Assembly (NCBI RefSeq): GCF_963664415.1
Contig: NZ_OY761440.1
Location: forward strand, 806,001-870,000
Source: an uncultured Desulfobacter sp.
GTDB lineage: Bacteria; Desulfobacterota; Desulfobacteria; Desulfobacterales; Desulfobacteraceae
Direction: 5' to 3'
DNA: 64,000 bases
Under the pieces are notes generated by a model. That model did not search any database. It was not told the origin of the DNA and was given only the letters and a program-made list of their open reading frames with translations. A program made the position numbers and the translations under genes. This document shows, piece by piece, positions 52,069-59,904 of this stretch (the first letter of the stretch is position 1; every line of letters begins with the position of its first letter).

Positions 52069-52206
52069 ATGACACAGATATCAAAAAAACCAAACTCACA
52101 AACAACCAGAACCAGAACTTACTTTTCAAAAGAGACAGAACGACGGGTGTTTTTCTACATGACACTGATCATGCTTGCCGCAGGGGTTATAAGCAAGCTC
52201 TTTTAA
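52069..52206 (+). CDS. 45-residue single-helix membrane protein
   Basis: Begins MTQISKKPNSQTTRTRTYFS behind a GGAGG ribosome site and ends in one hydrophobic helix (VFFYMTLIMLAAGVISKLF). It lies 22 bp after the SLC13 stop, so it is in the same transcript and could be a small accessory subunit of the carrier. Too short for family recognition; support comes from the ribosome site, position and clean topology. Confidence 0.65.
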   Translation: MTQISKKPNSQTTRTRTYFSKETERRVFFYMTLIMLAAGVISKLF

Positions 52207-52207
52207 A

Positions 52208-52260
52208 CAGCCATGGGCTGACCGGGCCTATCAATACCCAGGATCAACCCACAACGAAAG
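52208..52260. repeat. Extragenic palindrome family, copy 4
   Basis: Begins CAGCCATGGGCTGACCGGG and ends AACCCACAACGAAAG, directly after the 45-residue gene and inside the presumed operon. Hairpin arms GGGCTGACCGGG and CCCAGGATCAACCC. Confidence 0.8.
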
Positions 52261-52369
52261 TTGAAAGATCGTAGATAGTTACCCAGACTCTACCATAAAA
52301 AAATAGGCTATGGAGGACAGTCCAGTGAAAAGCCTGCCAGAACACGCCTTTTCACCTAAGGAGGAGAAC

Positions 52370-52903
52370 ATGAATACACCAGGGGCACTTTCGGCATTGA
52401 AATTTTACAACCAGGGTGTAATCCGGCTGCTTATCGAACCGGTCCTGTTTTTTGCAGATCTGCCCGGGGTCCATACCGCGGGAAGGGCTTTGGGATTTAC
52501 AGCCCTGTGTGCCGGGTTTTATGCCGGTGCCGGCCTGCTGACAGGCCCTGGTCCCCAATCCCCTGTGGTTATGGCATTGATCTATTTTATCAATGCGGCG
52601 GGTATGGTGCTCATCAGTTCCGTTACAGGCTTTTGCACCATGGTGATGATCTGCGGCAAAAAACAGGATTTTTCCCTGGTGTTCGGGCTTTATGCCTATG
52701 CTTCCGGGATCACCATGCTCATCTCATGGCTGCCCTTCATGCTCTGGTTTACGGAGCCGTGGAAATACTGGTTGGTCTATACCGGGTTTCGGCAAAGCTG
52801 CGGCATGTCCAAAGCCCGGGCGATCACCGTCCTTTTGATATCTGTACCTGTCCAGTGGTGCCTGATTTATTCGGCCATAACAGCGTTTACCGGCCGTGTG
52901 TAA
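52370..52903 (+). CDS. Multi-pass membrane protein, possibly Yip1-like
   Basis: 177 residues from the ATG with an excellent AAGGAGGAG site; an upstream in-frame start at 52310 has none. Five hydrophobic segments (about 38-58, 70-98, 105-125, 132-142, 150-175) with VIRLLIEPVLFFADLP at the N-terminus give a Yip1/YIF1-like impression, but the match is weak. It sits between the SLC13/small-protein pair and the receiver-CBS gene, 28 bp upstream of the latter. Could be a membrane target of that regulator; function unknown. Confidence 0.7.
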   Translation: MNTPGALSALKFYNQGVIRLLIEPVLFFADLPGVHTAGRALGFTALCAGFYAGAGLLTGPGPQSPVVMALIYFINAAGMVLISSVTGFCTMVMICGKKQDFSLVFGLYAYASGITMLISWLPFMLWFTEPWKYWLVYTGFRQSCGMSKARAITVLLISVPVQWCLIYSAITAFTGRV

Positions 52904-52930
52904 CAATCTTTTAAATAGGAGCAATATAAA

Positions 52931-53851
52931 ATGAAACAACCCATAAAAGTCTTAATGGTTGATGATGAAAAACGGTTCAGGGAAACTACGCGCAAAATTC
53001 TGGAACGTAACGGGTTTCAGACCATTCTTGCCGAAAACGGCGAAAAAGCGTTGCAATGCCTTGACCAGTCGCCGGATGTAGCCATTCTGGACATCCGCAT
53101 GCCCGGCATGGACGGACACGAGGTTCTCGAAAAAATGATTAAATTAGAACCCGATTTGCCGGTCATCATGCTCACGGGCCATGGGGATAAGGATTCGGCG
53201 GAACAGTCCCTGGTATTAGGTGCCTTTGACTACCTGGCAAAACCTTGTGACATTGATCTGTTGTCCGATAAAATCCGGGAAGCCTGCCGGAGTAAGCAAC
53301 AGACGGGGAAACCCGAAGAGGATCTGGTATGTTCGGCAATGATTCCGATAAGTGCCTATACCACTATTAGCGAGGACGCCACCATTGCCGAATCCGTCCA
53401 GGAACTTAAAGCCTCTTTTGTAACGCTGCCCACCTCGGACCTGATCATGGAAACCGGCCACAGGTCCATACTGGTCATGGACAAAACCGGGCAGATTCAA
53501 GGTATTCTCACCATCCGTGACCTGTTGGAACAAATTCTGCCCGGTTACCTGACCTCAAGCAAACCGGCCACGGCAGATTCCATCCAATTCTCCCCCATGT
53601 TCTGGCGGGGGATGTTCACAAGCGCCGTAGAACAGATCCGAACCTTGACCATCAGTGAAATTATGTCCCCGGTCCCCATATCCATTGATTGGGAATCCAC
53701 CCTGATGGAAGCAGCCTGGATCATGGTGGACCAAAACCAGCGCCGTCTGATTGTCACCGAAAACGGCAAACCCACAGGAGTGATCCGGGAGCAGGACCTG
53801 TTTTTTGAAATGGGAAAACACCTGATTCCCCCAAGATTAAGGAGCAATTGA
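52931..53851 (+). CDS. Receiver domain fused to a CBS-domain pair
   Basis: 306 residues. The receiver (1-120) has DD at 11-12, Asp54 (ILDIRMPGMDG), Thr in MLTGHGDKDSA and Lys-Pro in YLAKPCDID. Residues 135-300 form two CBS motifs (AYTTISEDATIAESVQEL, SILVMDKTGQIQGILTIRDL; then PVPISIDWESTLMEAAWIM, RLIVTENGKPTGVIREQDL). CBS pairs bind AMP, ATP, SAM or related ligands. The protein thus couples a phosphorylation input to nucleotide sensing. Its stop overlaps the next start (TGATG). Confidence 0.9.
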   Translation: MKQPIKVLMVDDEKRFRETTRKILERNGFQTILAENGEKALQCLDQSPDVAILDIRMPGMDGHEVLEKMIKLEPDLPVIMLTGHGDKDSAEQSLVLGAFDYLAKPCDIDLLSDKIREACRSKQQTGKPEEDLVCSAMIPISAYTTISEDATIAESVQELKASFVTLPTSDLIMETGHRSILVMDKTGQIQGILTIRDLLEQILPGYLTSSKPATADSIQFSPMFWRGMFTSAVEQIRTLTISEIMSPVPISIDWESTLMEAAWIMVDQNQRRLIVTENGKPTGVIREQDLFFEMGKHLIPPRLRSN

Positions 53852-54819
53852 TGACTGACATCAAAACAATTATGGCCTGCATTGACCTGTCCGATTATTC
53901 GCCGATGACCCTGGGCTATGCCCTGGATCTGGCGGAACAGGGAGATCTCAAGGTCACCATTTGTTCAATTGTTCCCCTAAGGGATGTCAATCCGGCGTTC
54001 ATGGCCGGGATGATGTACCCCTGCCGGGAAGATACAAAGGAATATCTGGATGCCCTTAAAAAAAACAGAATAGATCAAATCAACAAACTGATCATGGAAC
54101 GATTTGCAAAATTTTCCAACGAAACGGACATCCGCATCACAACAGGATATCCGGCAGACGGTATTATCGAAATGGTTGACAAGATCGGCCCGGACCTTGT
54201 TGTCATGGCAAATAAGGGCCGGTCCAACCTGTCCAGGTTCATGTTCGGCAGTACGGCGGAATATGTATTCCGTCACACCCCAACCCCGTTGCTCAGCGTA
54301 AGGGACAAACATATTTTCAAACGCTCGTACTCAGGCAAAGCCGCCCCTGAAGCCACAAAGATCCGCACTGTTATGGCGGCGGTGGACTTTTCACCCTGGT
54401 CCCCGGCGATCCTGGCCCATGCCGGGTGGCTGGCTAAAATCACCGGGGCAAAACTGCATGCATACAACTGCATCAGTGCCAAGGAGATCTCCTGGGTAAA
54501 GTCCCACTATATTCCCGAAAACACGTTTGACCTGGAAGAATTTTTGCCGAAGGAAAAACAGCGGCGGCATGATCTTATGGCTGACCAGATAAAGGCGGCC
54601 GGGCTCAGCGACATTGACGGGCTTAATATTTCCATTGATTTGGGTGTCCCTTACGAACAGATTCTTTCCGCTTCCCAGGAGATGGGCGCCGATGTTCTGG
54701 TACTGGGCCCCAGAGGGCGCAGCCGTTCGGCCAGATTTACCCTGGGCAGCACCATAGAAAAAATCTTTCGTCACAGCCCGGTGCCCGTGCTTCGTTTAGG
54801 CCCGGATATCATCCATTAA
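53851..54819 (+). CDS. Tandem universal stress protein
   Basis: 322 residues, two UspA domains (about 5-150 and 168-318). The ATG at 53851 is set by AAGGAG 6 bases upstream and overlaps the previous stop. The second domain has the full ATP-binding signature G-P-R-G-x9-G-S (LGPRGRSRSARFTLGST). The first has Ala in place of the first Gly (ANKGRSNLSRFMFGST) and may bind nucleotide poorly. UspA proteins accumulate under starvation or energy stress. Translationally coupled to the receiver-CBS gene. Confidence 0.92.
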   Translation: MTDIKTIMACIDLSDYSPMTLGYALDLAEQGDLKVTICSIVPLRDVNPAFMAGMMYPCREDTKEYLDALKKNRIDQINKLIMERFAKFSNETDIRITTGYPADGIIEMVDKIGPDLVVMANKGRSNLSRFMFGSTAEYVFRHTPTPLLSVRDKHIFKRSYSGKAAPEATKIRTVMAAVDFSPWSPAILAHAGWLAKITGAKLHAYNCISAKEISWVKSHYIPENTFDLEEFLPKEKQRRHDLMADQIKAAGLSDIDGLNISIDLGVPYEQILSASQEMGADVLVLGPRGRSRSARFTLGSTIEKIFRHSPVPVLRLGPDIIH

Positions 54820-54877
54820 CAAAACATCCCGGGTTCGGCCCAAAAAACCTGCCCGGGATTTTACAAAGGAGGTTGCC

Positions 54878-55810
54878 ATGTCAGACGAAAAAAAAATATT
54901 AGTGACCATAGACGGCTCAAAACGTTCAAAAAGGACCATTGACTATATATGCAGCTTTAAACCCTTTAGAGATAGGAAAATAACTTTATTTAACATAACA
55001 ACACCCGTACCTGAAGCGTATTATGATCTGACCCGGGATGCCTTCAGCAATATTTCCGTATCCCAGGTAAAGGCCTGGGAAATGGGACAAAAAACAATTA
55101 TAACCGAATTTCTCAAAGAGGCACGCCAAAAAATGATCGCCGCCGGCTATAAGGCGGACAATATCGACATCAAACTTGTCGACCAATCAAAGGGGGTTGC
55201 CAGGGGGATTCTGGAAGAGATCAAAAACAATGAATACCAGAGCCTTGTCATCCGGAGAAAAGGCCGTGATAACTCCATCCTCAGCGTGGCTATGGGTGGC
55301 GTGGCCGCCAAACTGGTGGAAAAAGCGGACTTTATTCCGTTGATCATTGCCGGAACCCGTGAAATCCGCCATTATCAATGCGTTGCGGTTGACGGTTCCC
55401 CTGGCGGTATGCGCGCCGTGCGTTACACAGCCGATATGATGGCCAACACCAACTGCCGAATTCTACTTTGTTCGATCATGCGAACAACCGTTACGGATTC
55501 TGCAACCCAAGGCAAGGATCCGTTTGCAGACCTGGCCCTTTGGGCCCACGACAAACTCAATAGTGCACTGTTCGAAGCAAAAGAGATCCTGACCCAGGCA
55601 GGCATCCCGGAAGACCGGATTGAAACCCGTATTGTCCAGGGCGCCCAGAGTCGGGCAGGCGCTTTGCTGGACACCGCCAGGGCCACACAATGCGACACAA
55701 TTGTCATGGGGCGCAGGGGGATGTCGGATGTTGAAAGCTTCGATATGGGACGAATCCCCAGAAAAATTATTTACGCGTCCAGAAAATTCACGATTTGGCT
55801 GATTCCGTAA
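54878..55810 (+). CDS. Second, divergent tandem universal stress protein
   Basis: 310 residues with two UspA-like domains, an AAGGAGG ribosome site and a 58-bp gap after the first. The N-terminal domain (1-160) lacks a clean ATP signature (RRKGRDNSILSVAMGG, one residue too long). The C-terminal domain has G-R-R-G-x9-G but Arg where Ser/Thr is expected (GRRGMSDVESFDMGR). Likely a ligand-sensing or scaffolding variant. Followed 15 bp later by the acetyltransferase fusion. Confidence 0.85.
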   Translation: MSDEKKILVTIDGSKRSKRTIDYICSFKPFRDRKITLFNITTPVPEAYYDLTRDAFSNISVSQVKAWEMGQKTIITEFLKEARQKMIAAGYKADNIDIKLVDQSKGVARGILEEIKNNEYQSLVIRRKGRDNSILSVAMGGVAAKLVEKADFIPLIIAGTREIRHYQCVAVDGSPGGMRAVRYTADMMANTNCRILLCSIMRTTVTDSATQGKDPFADLALWAHDKLNSALFEAKEILTQAGIPEDRIETRIVQGAQSRAGALLDTARATQCDTIVMGRRGMSDVESFDMGRIPRKIIYASRKFTIWLIP

Positions 55811-55825
55811 CCCAGGGAGAGACAA

Positions 55826-58306
55826 GTGGGCACACAAAATCTATCCAGAATATTTAATCCCGGCGCCATTGCCGTAATCGGTTCCGGGGACGAACAGCAT
55901 CGGGTGGGGCAAACCCTGATACGCAACCTCATTGATGGCGGATTTAAGGGGGCTGTCACGCCTGTCAATCCGGATCATGCCAAGACTCTGAATATGCCTG
56001 GCGCAAAACATATCAGTGATATTGAAGGCATTGTAGACCTGGCCGTGGTAACGACCCCCATCGACCAGGTCCCCCAAATCATTGAAGCATGCGCGCACAA
56101 AGGTGTTGCAGGGGCCGTGATTATCAGTGGCGGGGGGCGGGAAACAGGCGAAAAAGGCGCCAGGATGGAACAGCAGATTAAAGACGCTGCCGGGCAAAGT
56201 GACATGCGTATCATCGGCCCCAACTGCATGGGCATTGCCCACCCTCCGCTGAACTTGAATGCATCCCATATGCCGGGTTCACCGGCAAAGGGACGCGTTG
56301 CCTTTTTGTCCCAATCCGGATCCGTGTGCGCGTCGGTCATGGATCTGGCTGAAAAGGAACATATAGGGTTCAGCCATATCGTCAATTTAGGGTCCATGCT
56401 GGACGTTGATTTTGCCGATATGATCGACTATTTAGGCGAGCAGCGGGGCGTGGACAGCATCATCATGTACATGGAAAACATCACGCGGATCCGAAACTTT
56501 ATGAGCGCAGCCCGGGCCGTCTCCCGCATCAAACCGATCATCTGCCTGAAATCCGGACGGTCGGCAGCCGGTGCCTGGGCGGCCTCTTTTCATACCGGAG
56601 CCCTTGCCGGAAAAGATGCGGTTTATGATATTGCCTTTGAACGGGCAGGCATCCTGAGGGTGAACACCTTTGAACAATTGTTTGACTTTACCCGGATTCT
56701 GGCAAGGCAGCAGCGTCCCACAGGCAGACGATTGGCCATTGTCACCAATGCAGGAGGTCCCGGTGTCATGGCGGTGGATGCCCTTTCATCTTTTGGTTTT
56801 GAACCCGCCGTGCTCAGCATCCAAACCATTGAAACCCTTGAGTCAACCCTTGAAAAACCATGGAGCAACACCAACCCTGTGGATGTGCAGGCAGATGCCT
56901 CTTGTACCCAGATTGCCAGGGCCGTTAACATTACGGCCCTGGCACCGGAGGTTGACGGTGTCCTTATGATCCATTCACCCGTGGACCATTTTGCCCCGGC
57001 TGACCTCGCCCAGATTATAGCAGACCAGATATCATCCCTGCCCAGCCCTGTATTTACCGCCTGGTTGGGCGGTACAAGCATGGACAGCGCTCGACATATT
57101 CTCAATGAAAAAGAGGGGTTGACCTATGATACACCAGAGAAAGCGGTCCAGGCGTTTGCGGGTCTGTACAGGCACAGCCGAAATATTGACATGCTCAACG
57201 AAATACCGGTCCGGCGCGACATCAAGCTGAAAATAAACCATGACCAGGCCGGATCAATTATAGAAACCCATCTGAAAAACGAACAATTCCTGTTAAATGG
57301 AAGTGAAGCCCAAACAGTTCTGAAGGCTTACGGTATACCTGTAAGCCAGACAGAACCTGCCGGGGATAACGTGCCGGCACCGGACTATGAACTTTATGTT
57401 GGTGCCGAACTTGATGCCCAGTTCGGGCCGGTCATTAAATTCGGCATAGGCGGTGCGATGTCTCAAATTTACCAGGACACGGCTGTCACCTTGCCGCCTT
57501 TAAATTCTATCCTGGCTGCCCGGACCATCAACGCAACAAAAATAGCCAAAGCGTTAAAAGGCCTCCTTGGGTTCAAAGCTGTTGACCAGGCGCTTGTGGA
57601 AACGCTTTTAATACGTGTAAGCAGACTGGTCACCGATTTTCCCCAAATTTGTGAACTGGAAATCAATCCGGTAGCGGTCACCGATGGGCAACTGATGGGG
57701 CTTAACGCAATTATTCACCTGGCCCCACCCCCGGCAGCCGCGCCGGACCACCTTATTATCAGCCCCTACCCGGCCTGGCAGGAACAGCTGTATACCACCC
57801 AGGAAAGTGAACAGGTACTGATCCGGCCGGTGAAGCCGGAAGATGCCGGCGCCATGCTGGCTTTTTTTGAACACTTATCAACCCAGACCATATATTTACG
57901 GTTTTTCACACCGCTGAAACAGTTGTCCAAACGCATGCTGATCCAACTGACCCAGATTGATTACGACCGGGAAGTTGCACTGGTCGCCTGGTTTCCGGCT
58001 CACAACGGGGAAAAAATTATCGGCACCGCCAGAATCATATTCACCGCCAACGGCACCGAGGGCGAATTTGCCATCATGCTGGCCGATTCCTGGCAGGGCA
58101 AAGGAATCGGGGCGGCACTCTTAAAATCCTGCCTGGCATTTTCCAAACGATACGGCCTGAAACGGGTATTTGGTGTGGTGCTGCGTGAAAACAGGCAAAT
58201 GCTGCGCCTTGCCGACAAACTGGGATTTAAAAAAGTCGGTACCCCCGCCTCAAGTGAAATTGAACTCATTATTGATATCGAAAAGCTGGATCTTTACATG
58301 CTTTAA
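55826..58306 (+). CDS. Pat/PatZ-like fusion: ADP-forming acyl-CoA synthetase-like region plus GNAT
   Basis: 826 residues; GTG start with GGGAGAG upstream. CoA-binding Rossmann domain (1-130), succinyl-CoA ligase-like domains (about 145-450) keeping His256 (ASFHTGALAGKD), then a shortened ATP-grasp region and a C-terminal GNAT domain (about 660-826, SWQGKGIGAALL). Relatives such as Pat/PatZ acetylate lysines on acyl-CoA synthetases to switch them off. Between AYGIPVSQTE and YVGAELDAQFGPVIKFG (about 500-525) roughly 70 residues of the normal ATP-grasp fold are missing, including the lysine that contacts ATP, so synthetase activity is unlikely and the region probably only senses acyl-CoA. Last gene of this operon. 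Confidence 0.88.
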   Translation: MGTQNLSRIFNPGAIAVIGSGDEQHRVGQTLIRNLIDGGFKGAVTPVNPDHAKTLNMPGAKHISDIEGIVDLAVVTTPIDQVPQIIEACAHKGVAGAVIISGGGRETGEKGARMEQQIKDAAGQSDMRIIGPNCMGIAHPPLNLNASHMPGSPAKGRVAFLSQSGSVCASVMDLAEKEHIGFSHIVNLGSMLDVDFADMIDYLGEQRGVDSIIMYMENITRIRNFMSAARAVSRIKPIICLKSGRSAAGAWAASFHTGALAGKDAVYDIAFERAGILRVNTFEQLFDFTRILARQQRPTGRRLAIVTNAGGPGVMAVDALSSFGFEPAVLSIQTIETLESTLEKPWSNTNPVDVQADASCTQIARAVNITALAPEVDGVLMIHSPVDHFAPADLAQIIADQISSLPSPVFTAWLGGTSMDSARHILNEKEGLTYDTPEKAVQAFAGLYRHSRNIDMLNEIPVRRDIKLKINHDQAGSIIETHLKNEQFLLNGSEAQTVLKAYGIPVSQTEPAGDNVPAPDYELYVGAELDAQFGPVIKFGIGGAMSQIYQDTAVTLPPLNSILAARTINATKIAKALKGLLGFKAVDQALVETLLIRVSRLVTDFPQICELEINPVAVTDGQLMGLNAIIHLAPPPAAAPDHLIISPYPAWQEQLYTTQESEQVLIRPVKPEDAGAMLAFFEHLSTQTIYLRFFTPLKQLSKRMLIQLTQIDYDREVALVAWFPAHNGEKIIGTARIIFTANGTEGEFAIMLADSWQGKGIGAALLKSCLAFSKRYGLKRVFGVVLRENRQMLRLADKLGFKKVGTPASSEIELIIDIEKLDLYML

Positions 58307-58620
58307 ACATATAATTTTTCACCACGGACACGAAGCGCGCGAAGTTTAGGGATTAATATCTTCGTGCGTTTCGTGTTCTTCGTGGTAAATTAAATTTCAA
58401 AATTATCTGATCTAAAGATATTTTCCCATGCGCCCCCCTGATTTTATCATCTGCCCCCTTGCCCTGCTCTGAAAAGTGCTAATCATTTAAATAAGCTTAG
58501 GCTAAATAAAGAAGGCAGGGTAAAACGGTTTTCATTGCGGTACCCATCCTGCTGAGCATAAGGAGTGCACAAAATTGATATTAACAGGCGACAGCCAGCT
58601 TAAGAGAAAGGCACACACAT
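58307..58620. other. Intergenic region before msrAB
   Basis: Holds the 66-bp palindromic element at 58321-58386 and then about 230 bp in which I see no gene. An AAGGAGTG near 58560 is followed by no usable frame. Confidence 0.4.
58321..58386. repeat. Palindromic ACCACG-GACACGAAG element
   Basis: The arm ACCACGGACACGAAGCGCG continues to 58344 and is matched, with one 3-nt gap and two mismatches, by the reverse complement of 58360-58386, around a 15-nt loop. Elements with this CACGAAG-rich look recur between genes of many environmental bacteria. It follows the acetyltransferase stop by 15 bp. Confidence 0.65.
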
Positions 58621-59676
58621 ATGAATCAGCTCAACACAGCAACCTTTGCCGGCGGGTGTTTCTGGTGCATCGCATCAGCATTTGATAATATAAAGGGAAT
58701 TGAACAAGTCGTTTCCGGATACATGGGTGGGGATGTGGACAATCCCAGTTACGAACTTGTGTGCACCGGACAAACGGGCCATGCCGAAGTGGTCCAGGTG
58801 CGTTTTGACCCAAAAATCATTACATACCAAGACCTTTTGAAAATATTTTTCAGCCGGATTGACCCCACCGATGAAGGCGGATCTTTTTTGGACCGCGGCA
58901 GTCAGTACCGATCTGCCGTTTTCTATCATAACGAAGAACAAAAACAACTGGCCCTTGCGGTGATCCAGCAGATTGATAAGTCAAAGATGTTTGACAAGGC
59001 CGTTGTCACCCAGGTCCAGGAGGCGGTTGAATTTTTCCCCGCCGAAGAATACCATCAGGATTACCATAAAAAAAATGCCATCCAGTACAAATATTACAGC
59101 CTCGGATCAGGTCGACAGTCTTTTGTCAACCGGGTATGGAATGGAAAAAACCTGAAAGTTTTTAACCGAATTAGTCTGGAGAAAAGCCCCACAGGGCCGC
59201 AAACAGGACAAAAGAAACTGACGGCACCTATTCCGGATAATGAAACATTGAAAAAACAGCTTTCCCCCATCCAATACAAGGTCACCCGTGAAAATGCCAC
59301 AGAACCCCCTTTTACAAACGAGTTCTGGGACAACGATCAGGAGGGCATTTATGTGGATGTGATCTCGGGAACACCTTTGTTCTCGTCAACAGATAAATTT
59401 GATTCCGGCTGCGGATGGCCCAGCTTTACCCAGCCCATCCAGGAGGAACAGATTATTGAAAAAGAGGATACTCTCCTTTTTGTGGAGCGCACGGAAGTTA
59501 GAAGCAAAACCACCGATGCCCATTTAGGCCACGTGTTTGACGATGGACCAGGCCCTAACGGCTTAAGATACTGCATTAATTCGGCCGCGTTGAAATTTAT
59601 TCCCAGACAAGAACTTAAGCAGCATGGATACGAGGATTTGGAAAAACTGTTTTTGAAAGGAGCAATCCCCCAATAA
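58621..59676 (+). CDS. msrAB: Bifunctional methionine sulfoxide reductase MsrA-MsrB
   Basis: 351 residues repairing both S and R epimers of methionine sulfoxide. MsrA half: Cys13 nucleophile in GGCFWC, with GYMGGDVDNPSYELVCTGQTGHAEVVQV and AEEYHQDYHKKN. Linker at about 165-205. MsrB half: GIYVDVISGTPLFSS, FDSGCGWPSF and catalytic Cys318 (LRYCINSAAL). The CxxC zinc pairs seen in some MsrB are absent. No signal peptide, so cytosolic. In an anaerobe this points to exposure to oxidants. Stand-alone, ending at the terminator at 59728. Confidence 0.96.
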   Translation: MNQLNTATFAGGCFWCIASAFDNIKGIEQVVSGYMGGDVDNPSYELVCTGQTGHAEVVQVRFDPKIITYQDLLKIFFSRIDPTDEGGSFLDRGSQYRSAVFYHNEEQKQLALAVIQQIDKSKMFDKAVVTQVQEAVEFFPAEEYHQDYHKKNAIQYKYYSLGSGRQSFVNRVWNGKNLKVFNRISLEKSPTGPQTGQKKLTAPIPDNETLKKQLSPIQYKVTRENATEPPFTNEFWDNDQEGIYVDVISGTPLFSSTDKFDSGCGWPSFTQPIQEEQIIEKEDTLLFVERTEVRSKTTDAHLGHVFDDGPGPNGLRYCINSAALKFIPRQELKQHGYEDLEKLFLKGAIPQ

Positions 59677-59727
59677 AGTACCCCCCGCCATTTCGGGTGA
59701 CATCGCAATAGTTCTTTACACGCTGTA

Positions 59728-59775
59728 AAAAAACGTGACAGGTGGCAGCCTTTTTGACCACCTGTCACGTTTTTT
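59728..59775. terminator. Rho-independent terminator after msrAB
   Basis: An 18-bp stem, AAAAAACGTGACAGGTGG (59728-59745) with its exact complement at 59758-59775, and a 12-nt loop. The T-rich end follows on the plus strand. It separates msrAB from the second signalling module. Confidence 0.9.
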
Positions 59776-59904
59776 AAATTATTGTATCATTTCAAGCCAT
59801 TAACTTCTATTTCCAGCACTTTTCTTCAGCTGGCATATATCTTGATATTTCTGTGTTCAAACACGTACGCCGGACGAAACGGCCTCACAGGAGCCATAGA
59901 TATT

